Shown piece by piece: positions 9,097 through 19,020 of a DNA stretch of 64,000 nucleotides. The stretch lies in NCBI RefSeq assembly GCF_937616625.2, contig NC_065577.1, forward strand, positions 8,659,001 through 8,723,000, in the 5' to 3' direction. Source of the stretch: Mercurialis annua (Eukaryota; Streptophyta; Magnoliopsida; Malpighiales; Euphorbiaceae). The notes under the pieces were generated by a model. That model had not been told where the DNA came from and did no database searches. It saw nothing but the letters and a program-made list of their open reading frames with translations. Within the stretch, counting starts at the first letter, position 1. The number at the start of each line of letters is the position of its first letter. The translations under genes were made by a program, and so were the position numbers.

Positions 9097-11988
9097 TGTA
9101 GACACCTATTTTTCAGACAGGTAAAAAGTGATAAGGAACTGAACGTCCAATGATGATTTCCAGAGAAATCTGTCCGGGTGACGAGCTTTTGATTTGCTTG
9201 CTGGAATCTAAGCAGGCGTAATTTGTGCACAGCTGTAAACTTGGAGGATTAAAACGTAATTTGGCGTGAATAGACCATAAAAATCCAAAGAGATTGTAAT
9301 CTAAGTCTAGAAATTGGACTAATTGCCATATCTTCGAAGTTTATGGGCCAATTTACAAGTTTGACGGACTGAAATTGACCTTAACCAAACCCATAGGACC
9401 TTAATAGCCTTTTTAGCACTTTTAGGCACCAAAATAGACTTTTAGCAATCTTTTACTTAGCTAGCAAGTCAAGATACGAATTTAATTAATTAAATAGAGT
9501 TTCATGCTAATTTTAACACCTAATGACTTATCCCTTAACAGTTTAAACCCTAGAAGACTCTAACTAAACCCTAGGTCAACCCCAATCCCTATAAATACAA
9601 CCTTAAGCCAGCCTGGCTAAAAGGGGGTGGCACACAAACCCTAAAATTAACCAGTAGAATTCGGCCACCTCACACACAAAATCACCCAATCCAGTCCAGA
9701 AAAACAACAAAGAACGCTTTGATTCTCTAAGAACGCAAGCTCTGCACAGATTCGAAGCTGGATTCCGCATCCACTTCGCCAGTAAACGAGTCAAGGACTC
9801 AGAACGGTACCTCTGAGGACCCTAATCTTTTTTCCATCACTTTTTGCCATGATTATTTAGAACTGCTAGATTTCATATTTTTAGACTGCATGTTTAGGCT
9901 ATTTTACTGTAAATTGCTTAAATTATGTTTTTTTTGCTATAATTGTTGATTTTAACGATATTGTCATGATTGCCATGAAAATTGACTAGGAAGCATGTTA
10001 ATAGATGAATTAATATATTTTATATGTTTAAATCCAAAAATCCAGACATTAAAATTGCTTAGATGTTTAGGTTAATTACAAGCCTAATTGATATAATATG
10101 TTTAAATTCAATAACTATTGCGATTTGATAGTTTTGATGATGTAAATACTCCTTACATATCGTATTTAGAATGTTTGATTCTTTTTTTTTGCATGAAAAA
10201 CGAGCTCAAAACGAGCTGAAACGAGCTAAAAACACTCAATACCGAATGCTGGAAACTTTTGCTGCTGCTGCTGTCTGCAGTGCCGCCGCCGCCCAATCGT
10301 TCCTCAGCCTTTCCCAGATTCGCTCCCAGATCTTCCAGACGTCAATCCAAACTTCCAGACGCGTTTCCGGGCCCATCCGGACTCCAAATTAGGCCCAGTT
10401 TGAACCCAGACGTAGAGAATTTAGTGTATTTTAATATTCTGTATTGTAACGGCCAGACCCAATGTAAAACGGACCCAGAAGTCCAAATATGTAACATAGT
10501 GTATAAATCAGGCCCACGAGCCCGAGGCCTACAAAACCAGCAATTTCCAGAGCCGATTTTGGGCTAACCCAAACTCATAATCAACTACGGATCAAACCAG
10601 TAGAACCGGATAGACGAGACGCACAACTAGGGGTGAGCATCGGTCGGTTCGGTTCGGTTCGGTGGGAAAATTTTTGGTTTTTTCGGTTTTCGGTTTGGAA
10701 ATTTCCCAAACCGAACCGAACCGAACTTTTAATTTGGAAGTAAAAAAACCGAACCGAACCAAACCAAAATATTTCGGTTCGGTTCGGTTCGGTTAAAACC
10801 GAATTTAATTACTTTTTTTATTTTTTAATAAAATAAATTCAAATATTAAATAATTATAGTCTAATATACTTTCATATATGTTTAAATAATAATTATTAAT
10901 TCATATATCAACAATAATAAAGATATAAAGACAAAAAACATATAAATATGAGTATATATGTATATTATTTTAAAAAAGTTATATATTTTATATTAAATTT
11001 CGGTTTATTCGGTTTATTCGGTTTTTCGGTTTTCAAAACACCCAAACCGAACCGAACACCGAACTCCGAACTTTACCTAAAGTAGGAACCGAACCAAACC
11101 ATTTTCACCGAAAAACCGAACCAAACAACAAAGTTCGGTTCGGTTTGGTTCGGTTTTTCGGTCTGGTTCGGTTCTTGCTCAGCCCTACGCACAACTCTCG
11201 TGATCTGACCGAAAGCCCATTCTGACCAGACCGATGGTCAAAACCCGCGCGAATGCCATGCACTCAAAGTCAACGAGGTTTAAAAGTATCTCTAACCTTG
11301 TATGTATGTCCAACTGCCCCTGAGCATGCTGGCCCTGTTTACTGCTTTCCAAAAGCATCCAAATCCAATAATAACCAGTTAAAGGACTAATCACTCAAAA
11401 TTGGCCCATTAATGCAAATCCAGCCCATCACTTAGACATCGTAGGACTAACATGAAAACTTAGTAATGGTTGTATAGGTTTTTCAAGATCACCTAATAAA
11501 ATCAATAAAATCACGCTTATACATCCGGTTTTAGGCTTTGTGCATGTAATCAATACAGACCAGCCAAACTTATGATATTTGTTAGAAACCTCTAAGGTTA
11601 GATGTATGCTTAGGAGTACCTGCTACTTGCCTCAAATGCCAGTCCAGATCGAGTCATATGCGCGTCAAACGTGTTTACTGCTTTCATGCTTGTTTATTTA
11701 CAGCTTTCATATCCTGTGAACTGCATATACTGTTGAGATGAGATATAAAACGAATATGTCCATAAAATAAAACGGGTAACCGATAAGCCAAGCACATGAG
11801 ACTCGGGGAGGTCCACGAACCCTTGTCTTTGGTCTGATGCACGATAATCTTACCAGAGGCGAGTAACGCTATCTAGTCGGTTAAAAGGCATTTTCTAGTT
11901 AAATTAGGTGGCGACTCCATTTTTCAAACCATTTTCAGATCGAGAAGTCAACCATAAGCCTTGGGCGAGCGACCCCGCTCCGCTCACA
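9097..11988 (+). mobile_element. 3' LTR of the Tat/Ogre-like element
   Basis: Begins TGTAGACACC right after the polypurine tract. A TATA box (CTATAAATAC) lies near 9589-9598. The end is set provisionally at ...CGCTCACA (11988), where GC-rich element sequence changes to AT-rich flank. With the nested 560-bp hAT foldback removed the LTR is about 2.3 kb. There is no second LTR to compare and the element is truncated on its left, so no target duplication can be checked; the right boundary is uncertain by a few tens of bases. Confidence 0.65.
10628..11187. mobile_element. hAT-type foldback MITE rich in CGGTT motifs
   Basis: A 560-bp element with ends TAGGGGTGAGCA and TGCTCAGCCCTA and a perfect 8-bp target duplication CGCACAAC (10620-10627, 11188-11195), the hAT hallmark. 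Both arms consist largely of repeated TTCGG/CCGAA motifs around an AT-rich centre, so a transcript would form a long hairpin. It inserted into the Tat/Ogre LTR and is therefore younger than that element. Confidence 0.9.
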
Positions 11989-12417
11989 TTTAGTAATTGT
12001 TTTATTTTCACCTACTCAAACTAAAATTTATTATATAGAATGTTTTATAAGTAATTTAGATTTTCTGGAAATAACACAAAATATATATATATATAGTTTT
12101 TTATGGTTGTTTTATGGTTATTTTGTTGTAATTTACTTTATTTATTTCTCTATTAGAAGAAAATTGGTATAATTCTTCTAATAGTTATAAATAAATAAAT
12201 AAATAAATTAAAGTAATTTTTACAAACAAAATAACCAGAGACTTATATTTGATGGCTAATTATTTTAATTAATCTTTGGCTTCTTTAATTATGGCAAAGT
12301 TATCAAAATTTTAGACACATATGGAGAGATTGTTACTGCATAATTTTCTCATCTTTAACAGAATGATCTGATGAGTAGAGTCGAAGTGACAATCACTTTC
12401 AGTTTAATTTTTCGGTT

Positions 12418-12455
<38 letters not shown>

Positions 12456-12600
12456 GGTGGCTTATTTGGTAGTAAAAAAAAACTATTAGATGACTGCTAT
12501 GCAGTATCATCATTTGATTATGTTATCACTCACTTATTGTGATGAGGAGTTTTATTTTTATATTGTAAATATTTTCACTTTATTTATTGAAGTTTAGGCT
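11989..12600. other. AT-rich spacer with a hairpin and an (AT)n tract
   Basis: No gene seen. A near-perfect inverted repeat spans about 12109-12236: the left arm GGTTATTTTGTTGTAATTTA pairs with TACAAACAAAATAACC on the right, with TATTAGAAGAA/TTCTTCTAATA near the centre. An (AT)n microsatellite lies at 12424-12451. Confidence 0.55.
12109..12236. repeat. Short AT-rich foldback repeat
   Basis: Two arms of about 55-60 bp with almost no loop, differing by small indels in TTTA/AAAT runs. This is probably a small MITE. No clear target duplication was found, so superfamily is not called. Confidence 0.6.
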
Positions 12601-12664
12601 ATGACGAAAAAAAATTATATATGGACCACAGCTAAAATATTTGCCCAAAACATGTTAATTTAAT

Positions 12665-13028
12665 GGGTAATTGATTTTGGAGGTCACTGTACTTTTAAAA
12701 AGTTGCAAAATGGTGACCGAACTTCAAAACGTAACATTTTAGTTACTATACTATTTGGTTATGTTAAGATAGAAGGATTTTTGGTTACCGAAGAAAATTA
12801 TTTCAAGTCGATTTTTTGTTGATTGTGTGTATATATGAAATATAAGATATTATTTGTTATAAATAATCAAAATTTGATTACTACGTATGTATAATTTGAC
12901 CGTAAAACACTAAAAAACCTTCCAAAATCACATATTTGAAAGTTTAGTAACCAATTTGTTACGTTTTGAAGTTCGGTCACCATTTTGCAATTCTTGAAAA
13001 GTACAGTGACCCCTAGAATCAATTACCC
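12665..13028. mobile_element. Mutator-type foldback MITE (TSD TAATTTAAT)
   Basis: A 364-bp element with ends GGGTAATTGATT and AATCAATTACCC. Arms of about 70 bp are nearly identical when one is reversed, sharing GTCACTGTACTTTT and GGTGACCGAACTTC. A perfect 9-bp duplication TAATTTAAT flanks it (12656-12664, 13029-13037). A related right half occurs in the composite element at 28464-28866. It sits in the copy-B upstream region of the wax synthase. Confidence 0.92.
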
Positions 13029-13268
13029 TAATTTAATTAAGGGTAATCTACACAAATCCCCTAAAAATAGCCCTACCTATTTTTTTACCTCAATTTTTTT
13101 ATTTTTGCAGTAATCTCTCAATAAAATTGAAAAGTTTTCAAAAATCCCTCATAACCCAAAATGGATTAATTTTGTAACAAAATATGATAGCTTTGCCCCT
13201 TATATAATAAAGAAATGTGATATTACAGTTGCCGATCAAGAAACTCATTATTGTCGCTGCAGAGGAAT

Positions 13269-13652
13269 TCATTGATGCTGATGTCGATGAACTCGTTGTT
13301 GCTGGTGACCAGTGAAGATTGCACCGCCGTTGCCGTTGCCGTTGGTAGAGTCGTTGTTGTTGCCGTTTGCGAAGACCTCGATGTTGCCGTTAGCGAAGAT
13401 CTCACTACCATCGGAGATGAGAAAAATATTGTGGATGGTAGACGATAACACTTTATTTAATTTGAGATTTGAAACTTGTGAACTGTAAGATAATTGATAT
13501 AAATTGCAGTAGCAGAACCTTCTCAAATTGACTTGCAGCAGCAGAACCTTCTCGGAACCCCGCCCACCGTTAGTATTTAGAAAAATCTGATGCGACGATA
13601 AAGAGGAGGAAGACGAATTCTGATGATTCTGCTGCTCTTCAATTCCTACCAT
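13269..13652 (-). CDS. Hypothetical Ser/Asn/Gly-rich protein, doubtful
   Basis: A 127-codon open frame starting MVGIEEQQNHQNSSSSS and ending in NGNGNGGAIF and a His/Gln-rich tail. The N-terminal Ser/Gln-rich run looks like a plant low-complexity region, and the C-terminal half comes from a GTTGCC-type microsatellite. There is no recognisable domain, and a short imperfect duplication of GCAGCAGAACCTTCTC lies within it. It sits inside the 4.6-kb insertion, so it could be a captured exon or chance. Confidence 0.2.
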   Translation of the reverse strand: MVGIEEQQNHQNSSSSSLSSHQIFLNTNGGRGSEKVLLLQVNLRRFCYCNLYQLSYSSQVSNLKLNKVLSSTIHNIFLISDGSEIFANGNIEVFANGNNNDSTNGNGNGGAIFTGHQQQRVHRHQHQ

Positions 13653-13659
13653 TTCAACT

Positions 13660-14460
13660 CACACCTCCACTTTCTTCTTCCTGAATCGAGATCGTATCCA
13701 TTTCGCATCTCTGAAACTAATTTTTTATTCTTTTAGTTCTAAAAATGGTTTGAATGGCGGACATGCAATATCTGTTAGATTTTGTTTGATTTTTTTTTAT
13801 CTTCTGGTTTTATTTAGTCTTACTTTTCAATATAGAAATAGTGATATCAAATTCACCAAGAAATGGAATGGAAGTTGTGTCCTTGTGGCTGCTCAAATTT
13901 GCTTTTGTATATGAAGTAAACGCATGAAGCATTGCTTAAATGATAGTCCTCATTTACTACGTGGATATTCACTTATTGCATTTTGGTTGTTGGTCTTCAA
14001 GAAAGTGGACATTCATGTTGCTGCATAAGTTCAAAGGGTTCTTAGCTTTTTGAAGTTAGGAGTTGCTTGTCTTTTAATCAGGGCAACTGGTAGCAATTGT
14101 CACTTTTAAGTCTTTTGAGCTTATTTATTCATAAATCAGTGGTATCTATTTTGCTTAGATTTTTCTAAGCTTTTTGGTTTTCTATTAGTTTGTAATTGAA
14201 TTTTTTTCTTCTGATTTTAATATATGATTGCTACAAACATGATATATACGCTAAGAGGCCTATCATTTGAGAATAATATGTGTTTACATTACAATTTAAC
14301 GGATTGCAGGAGAGGTATGAAAGATTGTTTTACAAGTTGTTCATTGATAATGTTGTGGAGTTGCTTTCTATTAATTACACTCAGATAATTGGTGAAGTTT
14401 ACCAGAAATCATCGATAACAAGGATTCAAAATAAATTTTGAAGTTGCAAATTGTGAAAAG
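13660..14460. other. Unassigned DNA inside the 4.6-kb insertion
   Basis: T-rich, with composition resembling introns. I found no domain, repeat or RNA gene that I could support. It leads into the tandem array that starts near 14470. Confidence 0.4.
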
Positions 14461-14469
14461 AATGAGATC

Positions 14470-15890
14470 TGGAGATTTTAAAGAGCAGTAAGATAATTTT
14501 TATTAAAAGGGTTAATTGCAAATTAATACACAAACTTTACCCTAATTTGCAATTACAGCACGAACTTTGAAACTTGGCAATTTAATACACCAACTTTCAT
14601 TTTTTGGTAAATTAGTACCAGACCAATCATACAACAACACGTGGCTTTATATGACAATGTCCACGTTAGTGTTTTTCCAGTTCGGTGTATTAATTCGCCA
14701 AAAAATAAAAATCGGTGTACCAATTTGCCAAGTTTGAAAGTTTGTGTTGTAATTGCAAATTAGGATAAAGTTTGTGTATTGATTTGCAATTAACCCTTAT
14801 TAAAACTTGAATAAAGTAATTCAATTGATATAGGTTAACATTCAGTTCACATCAGGTTGATTTTTGGTTTTATAGAATGTCAAATACATCTCACTTAAAA
14901 GAAAATATTCAATTTGTATATTACCATAAATCTCAAAATTCTCTCTATATAAAATGTCATTTAAAATCGTAAAGAGCAGCATGACAAATTTTATTAAAAT
15001 TGAATTAAGATAATTCAGTTGATATAGGTTCACATCTGATTCACATCAGGTTGATTTTTGGTTTTACAAAATATCAAATATATTTCATTAAACGAGATAT
15101 TGAATTTATATATTACACTAAATCTCAAAATTCTCTCTATATAAAATGTCATTTAAGATTGTAAAGAACAGAAGATAAATTTTATTAAAAATTGAATTAA
15201 GGTAGTTCAGCTGAAATAGGTTTATATCAGGTTCACATCAAGTTGATTATTGGTTTTATAGACTATCAAATATATTTCACTTAAAAGAGAAATTCATTTG
15301 AGTCGCAAATTTAATATCCTCAATTGTTCAATCGAGTAGTAAATCGAGCATTTCTTTCCGGAAGAATATCTTGTAAATCATATATTCCTCAGTTAAGATT
15401 GTAAATAGTAGTAAAATAAGTTTTATTAAAAAAAAATGAATTAAGTTAGTTCAATTGATATAGGTTCACATCAAGTTATCGTTAGGTTGATTTTCGTTTT
15501 TATGAAATGTCAAATACAATACACTTAAAAAGAGATATTCAATTTGTACATTACATTAAATTTCAAAGTTCTCTCTCTATATAAAATGTCGTTTAAGATT
15601 GTAAAAGTAAGTAATACAAATTTTATTAAAAATTGAATTAAACTAGTTCGATTGACATAAGTTCACATATGGTTCACATCAGCTTGATTTTCATTTTTAT
15701 AGACTGTTAATTATATTTTACTTAAAAACAGTTCTTCAATTCTTATAATAGACTATATCTCAAAATTCTCTTCATATAAAATATCAGATAAGATTGTTAA
15801 GAGCAGTAAGACAAATTTTATAAAAAAAATGTTAAGTTAGTACAATTGATATAAGTTCATATCAGGTTCACATCAGGTTGGTTTTTTTTT
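14470..15890. repeat. ~195-bp tandem repeat array, about six units
   Basis: A repeated block containing TTCAATTGATATAGGTTCAC, then GGTTGATTTTTGG, then TCAAAATTCTCTCTATATAAA, then TAAAGAGCAG and ACAAATTTTATTAAAA. The GATATAGG-type landmark falls near 14820, 15018, 15208, 15450, 15648 and 15844. The third unit is longer because of an internal insertion at about 15300-15360, and the first is split by the MITE at 14509-14796. Units differ by many substitutions, so the array is old. It is satellite-like but short and has no coding role. Confidence 0.85.
14509..14796. mobile_element. Mutator-type foldback MITE (TSD TTATTAAAA)
   Basis: A 288-bp element with ends GGGTTAATTGCAAATTAATA and TGATTTGCAATTAACCC and a perfect 9-bp duplication TTATTAAAA (14500-14508, 14797-14805). 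The arms share ACTTTACCCTAATTTGCAAT when reversed. It landed in the first unit of the ~195-bp array, so the array came first. Confidence 0.92.
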
Positions 15891-16457
15891 TTTAGAGAAA
15901 ACATGATTTTATTAATTAAAAGACAGAGCTGATTGGTCAGTCATTACACGATATTGAATTTTAGACGGGACATGTCTTATCGAAACTTAATTCTTGACAG
16001 AATAAAGCAAACTTTGTTAGAAAAAGAGCCATAAAGTTTTTTTCCCTAAATAGAGATAGATAAAAGGAGTTAAATTACAGGATTGATAGATAAAGTTGGC
16101 TTTCCTTGCTAGCATAAAAAAACACTAACATTTAACATTTGACAATAAAAACAATTAAAAATTTGGAGGTGATATTTCTTATAGAAGAGTTAAGAATGAC
16201 TTTGGTCCTTCTTGTTGTTAGTTTTTGGAAAATAGTTAAGAACTTGTATGTGAGATGATTCCCGAATAAGAATGAGCTATCAAATATCAAGTTTATTATT
16301 ATTGGGAAACAATTAAGAATTTGCATTAATATTATAAAACCATTCAGTTAATATTGGAAGAGGGCATTGTAGGCTAAACGCAGGCTTAATAACTGTAAGG
16401 GAAAGGACAAAGAAAGAAAGCAAGTCTGTTGTAGAGGCATAAGGATATTTCAAAAAT
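15891..16457. other. AT-rich DNA between the tandem array and the next MITE
   Basis: No gene or repeat recognised. The last nine bases, TTCAAAAAT, are the left target duplication of the element starting at 16458. Confidence 0.4.
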
Positions 16458-17083
16458 GGCTTAATTCCTTAAAAAACCCCCACCTTGTATTTTTTTTTCG
16501 TTTATACTCTGACCTTGTAAAAACATCATTTGTACCCAATTTTGAGTTTTTATGTTTCATCTATACCCAAAAGCATTAAATTGTACTCTTTTCATTTGAA
16601 AAGGAGTTTAAAACAATCCTTCATTTTTAACTTATATACTAATTAGATACTAAAGTTATTAATAGTACAAAAATAACATCTTCTTCAAAAAATTAAAAAT
16701 AATAATATTTTTTTAAAAAAATAATTCCGAATTTTTTGTTTATTTTTGTTTATTTTTTTTAATTTTTTTTTAAAAATATTTCTAACAAAAAAATTAAAAA
16801 TAATAATAATTTTTTTAATTTTTTTATTATTTTATATAATTAAAAAAATTAATTAATTATTTGGATATATTTGATCATTTTTTAAGTTTAAGGATTTATT
16901 TGTATTTTTAAAAATAGAAAAAAGTATGTTTTAACTCTTTTCTAAATGAAAAGAGTACAATTTAATGCTTTTGGGTAGGGATGAAACATAAAAACCCAAA
17001 ATTGGGTACAAATGGTGTTTTTACAAGGTCAGGGTATAAACGAAAAAAAAGTGCAAGGTGGGGGTTTTTTAAGAAATTAAGCC
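16458..17083. mobile_element. Mutator-type foldback MITE (TSD TTCAAAAAT)
   Basis: A 626-bp element with ends GGCTTAATTCCTTAAAAAAC and GAAATTAAGCC, arms of about 130 bp, and an AT-rich middle. The perfect 9-bp duplication TTCAAAAAT lies at 16449-16457 and 17084-17092. It interrupts DNA leading into an F-box-like reading frame. Confidence 0.92.
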
Positions 17084-17090
17084 TTCAAAA

Positions 17091-17297
17091 ATTCATCATC
17101 CACCAAATTCTAATAACAGCGAAGATAATGGATTGTCATCTTTACCAAATGAAATAATACAAAAAATTCTCGCCGTAGCCGATAATCTCTTCTCCAAAAT
17201 TTTCTCTTTCCAATTTTTCACCGCCGCAAGTTCCGCCGTAATGATCGGAGATTCGTCAAAAGTAGATCTTGCTTGCCGCGATGGAAAACAGCAATAA
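17091..17297 (+). pseudogene. F-box-like N-terminal fragment
   Basis: A 69-codon open stretch containing LSSLPNEIIQKILA, which resembles the opening helix of plant F-box domains (LP.EIi..IL). It then reads through a short Ala/Ser-rich part to a stop at 17295-17297. No start codon lies in frame nearby, and the rest of an F-box domain and any downstream repeat domain are missing. The upstream part was cut by the MITE at 16458-17083. The motif is short, so the assignment is tentative. It could be gene debris carried in the 4.6-kb insertion. Confidence 0.3.
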
Positions 17298-17617
17298 CAA
17301 GGGAAAAGAGACCGAAAAAATATGATCAGCTCTATATCTATTCCGTTCCATTATCTATTAATCCAATAGATTTAGCTAAGCCACCATTGTCAAGTCCGAG
17401 CACCGCCGAGCCAACCACCAACAATTTGGTCAGCAACCAACCACATTTATACTCTGGCATTTAAACTCTAATTCCTAAATAAAGGGTAAACATGTTCAAA
17501 ATTAAAACGAGGTACACTATAAAAACAACTTTTTAATTTATAAAAAAATATTTTCTGAATTACTAACATAAATTTTTCAATTTTTGGATGATATGGTGTA
17601 ATATTCTCTTTAATTAA

Positions 17618-17964
17618 TACAGATTTGCATTTCATGCACTGAACTCTAACTTAACATTAAAAAACCCACTTTCCCAATTTAAGAAGAAGATGCTCTATTT
17701 TATTTTTTCTGAATTAAGAAGAACAAAATTACAAATTCTGGAATTAAAAATTCCCACTCTCACCACAGAAGTCAGATACTCTGGGTCCCAAAATACAGCT
17801 TATGACTCAAATATTTTATTCTTCTTCACATCTCACAAACTTGTCCAGATCCACTTCTTCTCAACGGTCAAACCATGAAACTTCATTAATAAACAAAAAA
17901 CCAAATCCACCGAGCCCATCTTCTCCAACAACTGAACCAATCAACCCGAAATCAAGAACCAAAA
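17618..17964 (+). promoter_or_regulatory. Proximal upstream region and leader of the wax synthase
   Basis: The part of the upstream region that matches the truncated copy at 3885-6637, including the leader text CCACCGAGCCCATCTTCTCC and CAATCAACCCGAAATCAAG just before the ATG. I do not see a convincing TATA box. The more distal promoter is separated from this part by the 4.6-kb insertion, so expression may now depend on what that insertion provides. Confidence 0.5.
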
Positions 17965-19020
17965 ATGGAGTCCGAATTTCAAAATTTCATCAAGGTATGG
18001 ATTACAGTCATCATTTCTTTATGCTACTCTTACACCATCGGAAAATATTTCTCCAAACCCACCAAAAGGTTCGTTTTAATCCTCCCAGTTGTCTCTTTAT
18101 TCCTTTACCTCCCTCTAAATCTACACTCTCCTCATCTCGGTGGCACCACCGCTTTTTTCATAGCGTGGCTGGCGAATTTCAAGCTCCTTCTATTTTGTTT
18201 TCATAAAGGTCCTTTATCTTCCGATCCAAACATTTCTCTACCACTTTTTGTCGCGGTTTCTTGCTTACCAATCAAGATTTCGAAAAACTCATCTCAGACT
18301 ACCCAAACCCATGACCCGAAATTGAAAAACGGGTTTGTTAATTATGCGATTAAGGGTATTCTTGTAGCGGTTATGGTTCGTGGGTATGATTATAGTGACC
18401 GTATGAACCCGAATTTGATTCCGGTTTTATACGCTTTTCATGTTTATTTTCTTCTTGAGATAATTCTAGCCGTTACTGCATTTTTGGCTCGAGCCATATT
18501 AGGGATTGAGCTCGAGCCGCAGTTTAATGAGCCGTATTTGTCAACTTCGCTTCAAGATTTTTGGGGGCATAGATGGAATTTAATGGTGACTAGTATTCTA
18601 CGCCCGACTGTATATGAACCCACCCGGTTTATCTTCACGCGCTTCATCGGAAGGACGTGGGCTACACTGCCGGCTGTTTTTGGGACGTTTGTGGTATCGG
18701 CGGTTATGCATGAGCTGATGTTTTATTACTTGGGGCGGGTTAAACCCACCGGAGATATTTCTGTGTTTTTTCTGTTGCATGGGTTTTGTTTGACGGCTGA
18801 GATTGCTTTGAAAAAAGCGTTGAATGGGAGGTGGCGGCTGCCTGGTTTGGTATCTGGATTTTTGACCGTTGGATTTGTTTTGACGACGGGTTTTTGGTTG
18901 TTTTTTCCGAAGTTTGTACAGTATAAGATTGATGTTAAGGCGTTTGAGGACTACGCGGCGTTAGGGGCGATTGTGAAGAATGCCAGTGAAAGTGTAGTGC
19001 ATTTTTGGAAGAGTCGTTGA
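17965..19020 (+). CDS. Wax synthase (MBOAT long-chain-alcohol O-fatty-acyltransferase)
   Basis: An intact, intronless 351-residue membrane protein that would make wax esters from acyl-CoA and a long-chain alcohol, probably in the ER membrane. Length and layout fit the plant wax synthase-like family. Hydrophobic segments include roughly residues 10-25, 36-52, 60-80, 151-178, 229-258, 262-282 and 298-315. The family signature DFWGHRWN is at 198-205 and the MBOAT histidine is H249 in VMHELMFYYLGR. The first ATG is preferred because it is preceded by the leader shared with the duplicate copy and begins the family-typical MESE..NF.KVW. Nothing is broken. Substrate preference (wax ester, sterol ester or other acyl acceptor) cannot be read from sequence. 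The only other copy here is the 20-codon stub at 6638. Confidence 0.9.
   Translation: MESEFQNFIKVWITVIISLCYSYTIGKYFSKPTKRFVLILPVVSLFLYLPLNLHSPHLGGTTAFFIAWLANFKLLLFCFHKGPLSSDPNISLPLFVAVSCLPIKISKNSSQTTQTHDPKLKNGFVNYAIKGILVAVMVRGYDYSDRMNPNLIPVLYAFHVYFLLEIILAVTAFLARAILGIELEPQFNEPYLSTSLQDFWGHRWNLMVTSILRPTVYEPTRFIFTRFIGRTWATLPAVFGTFVVSAVMHELMFYYLGRVKPTGDISVFFLLHGFCLTAEIALKKALNGRWRLPGLVSGFLTVGFVLTTGFWLFFPKFVQYKIDVKAFEDYAALGAIVKNASESVVHFWKSR

Larger units (their letters stand above)
13041..17608. mobile_element. 4.6-kb insertion in the wax-synthase upstream region, Mutator-like by target duplication
   Basis: The 9-bp sequence TTTAATTAA occurs on both sides (13032-13040 and 17609-17617), whereas the duplicate locus has it once in otherwise matching DNA (3836-3844). 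This is an empty-site/filled-site comparison for a 4568-bp insertion with a 9-bp target duplication. The left end GGGTAATCTACACAAATC looks like the GGGTAA starts of the Mutator MITEs nearby; I could not match it to the right end, so terminal repeats are weak or absent. Inside are an unrecognised open frame, a ~195-bp tandem array, two MITEs and an F-box-like fragment, but no transposase. A gene-fragment-carrying MULE, or several stacked insertions, would both fit. Confidence 0.5.
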
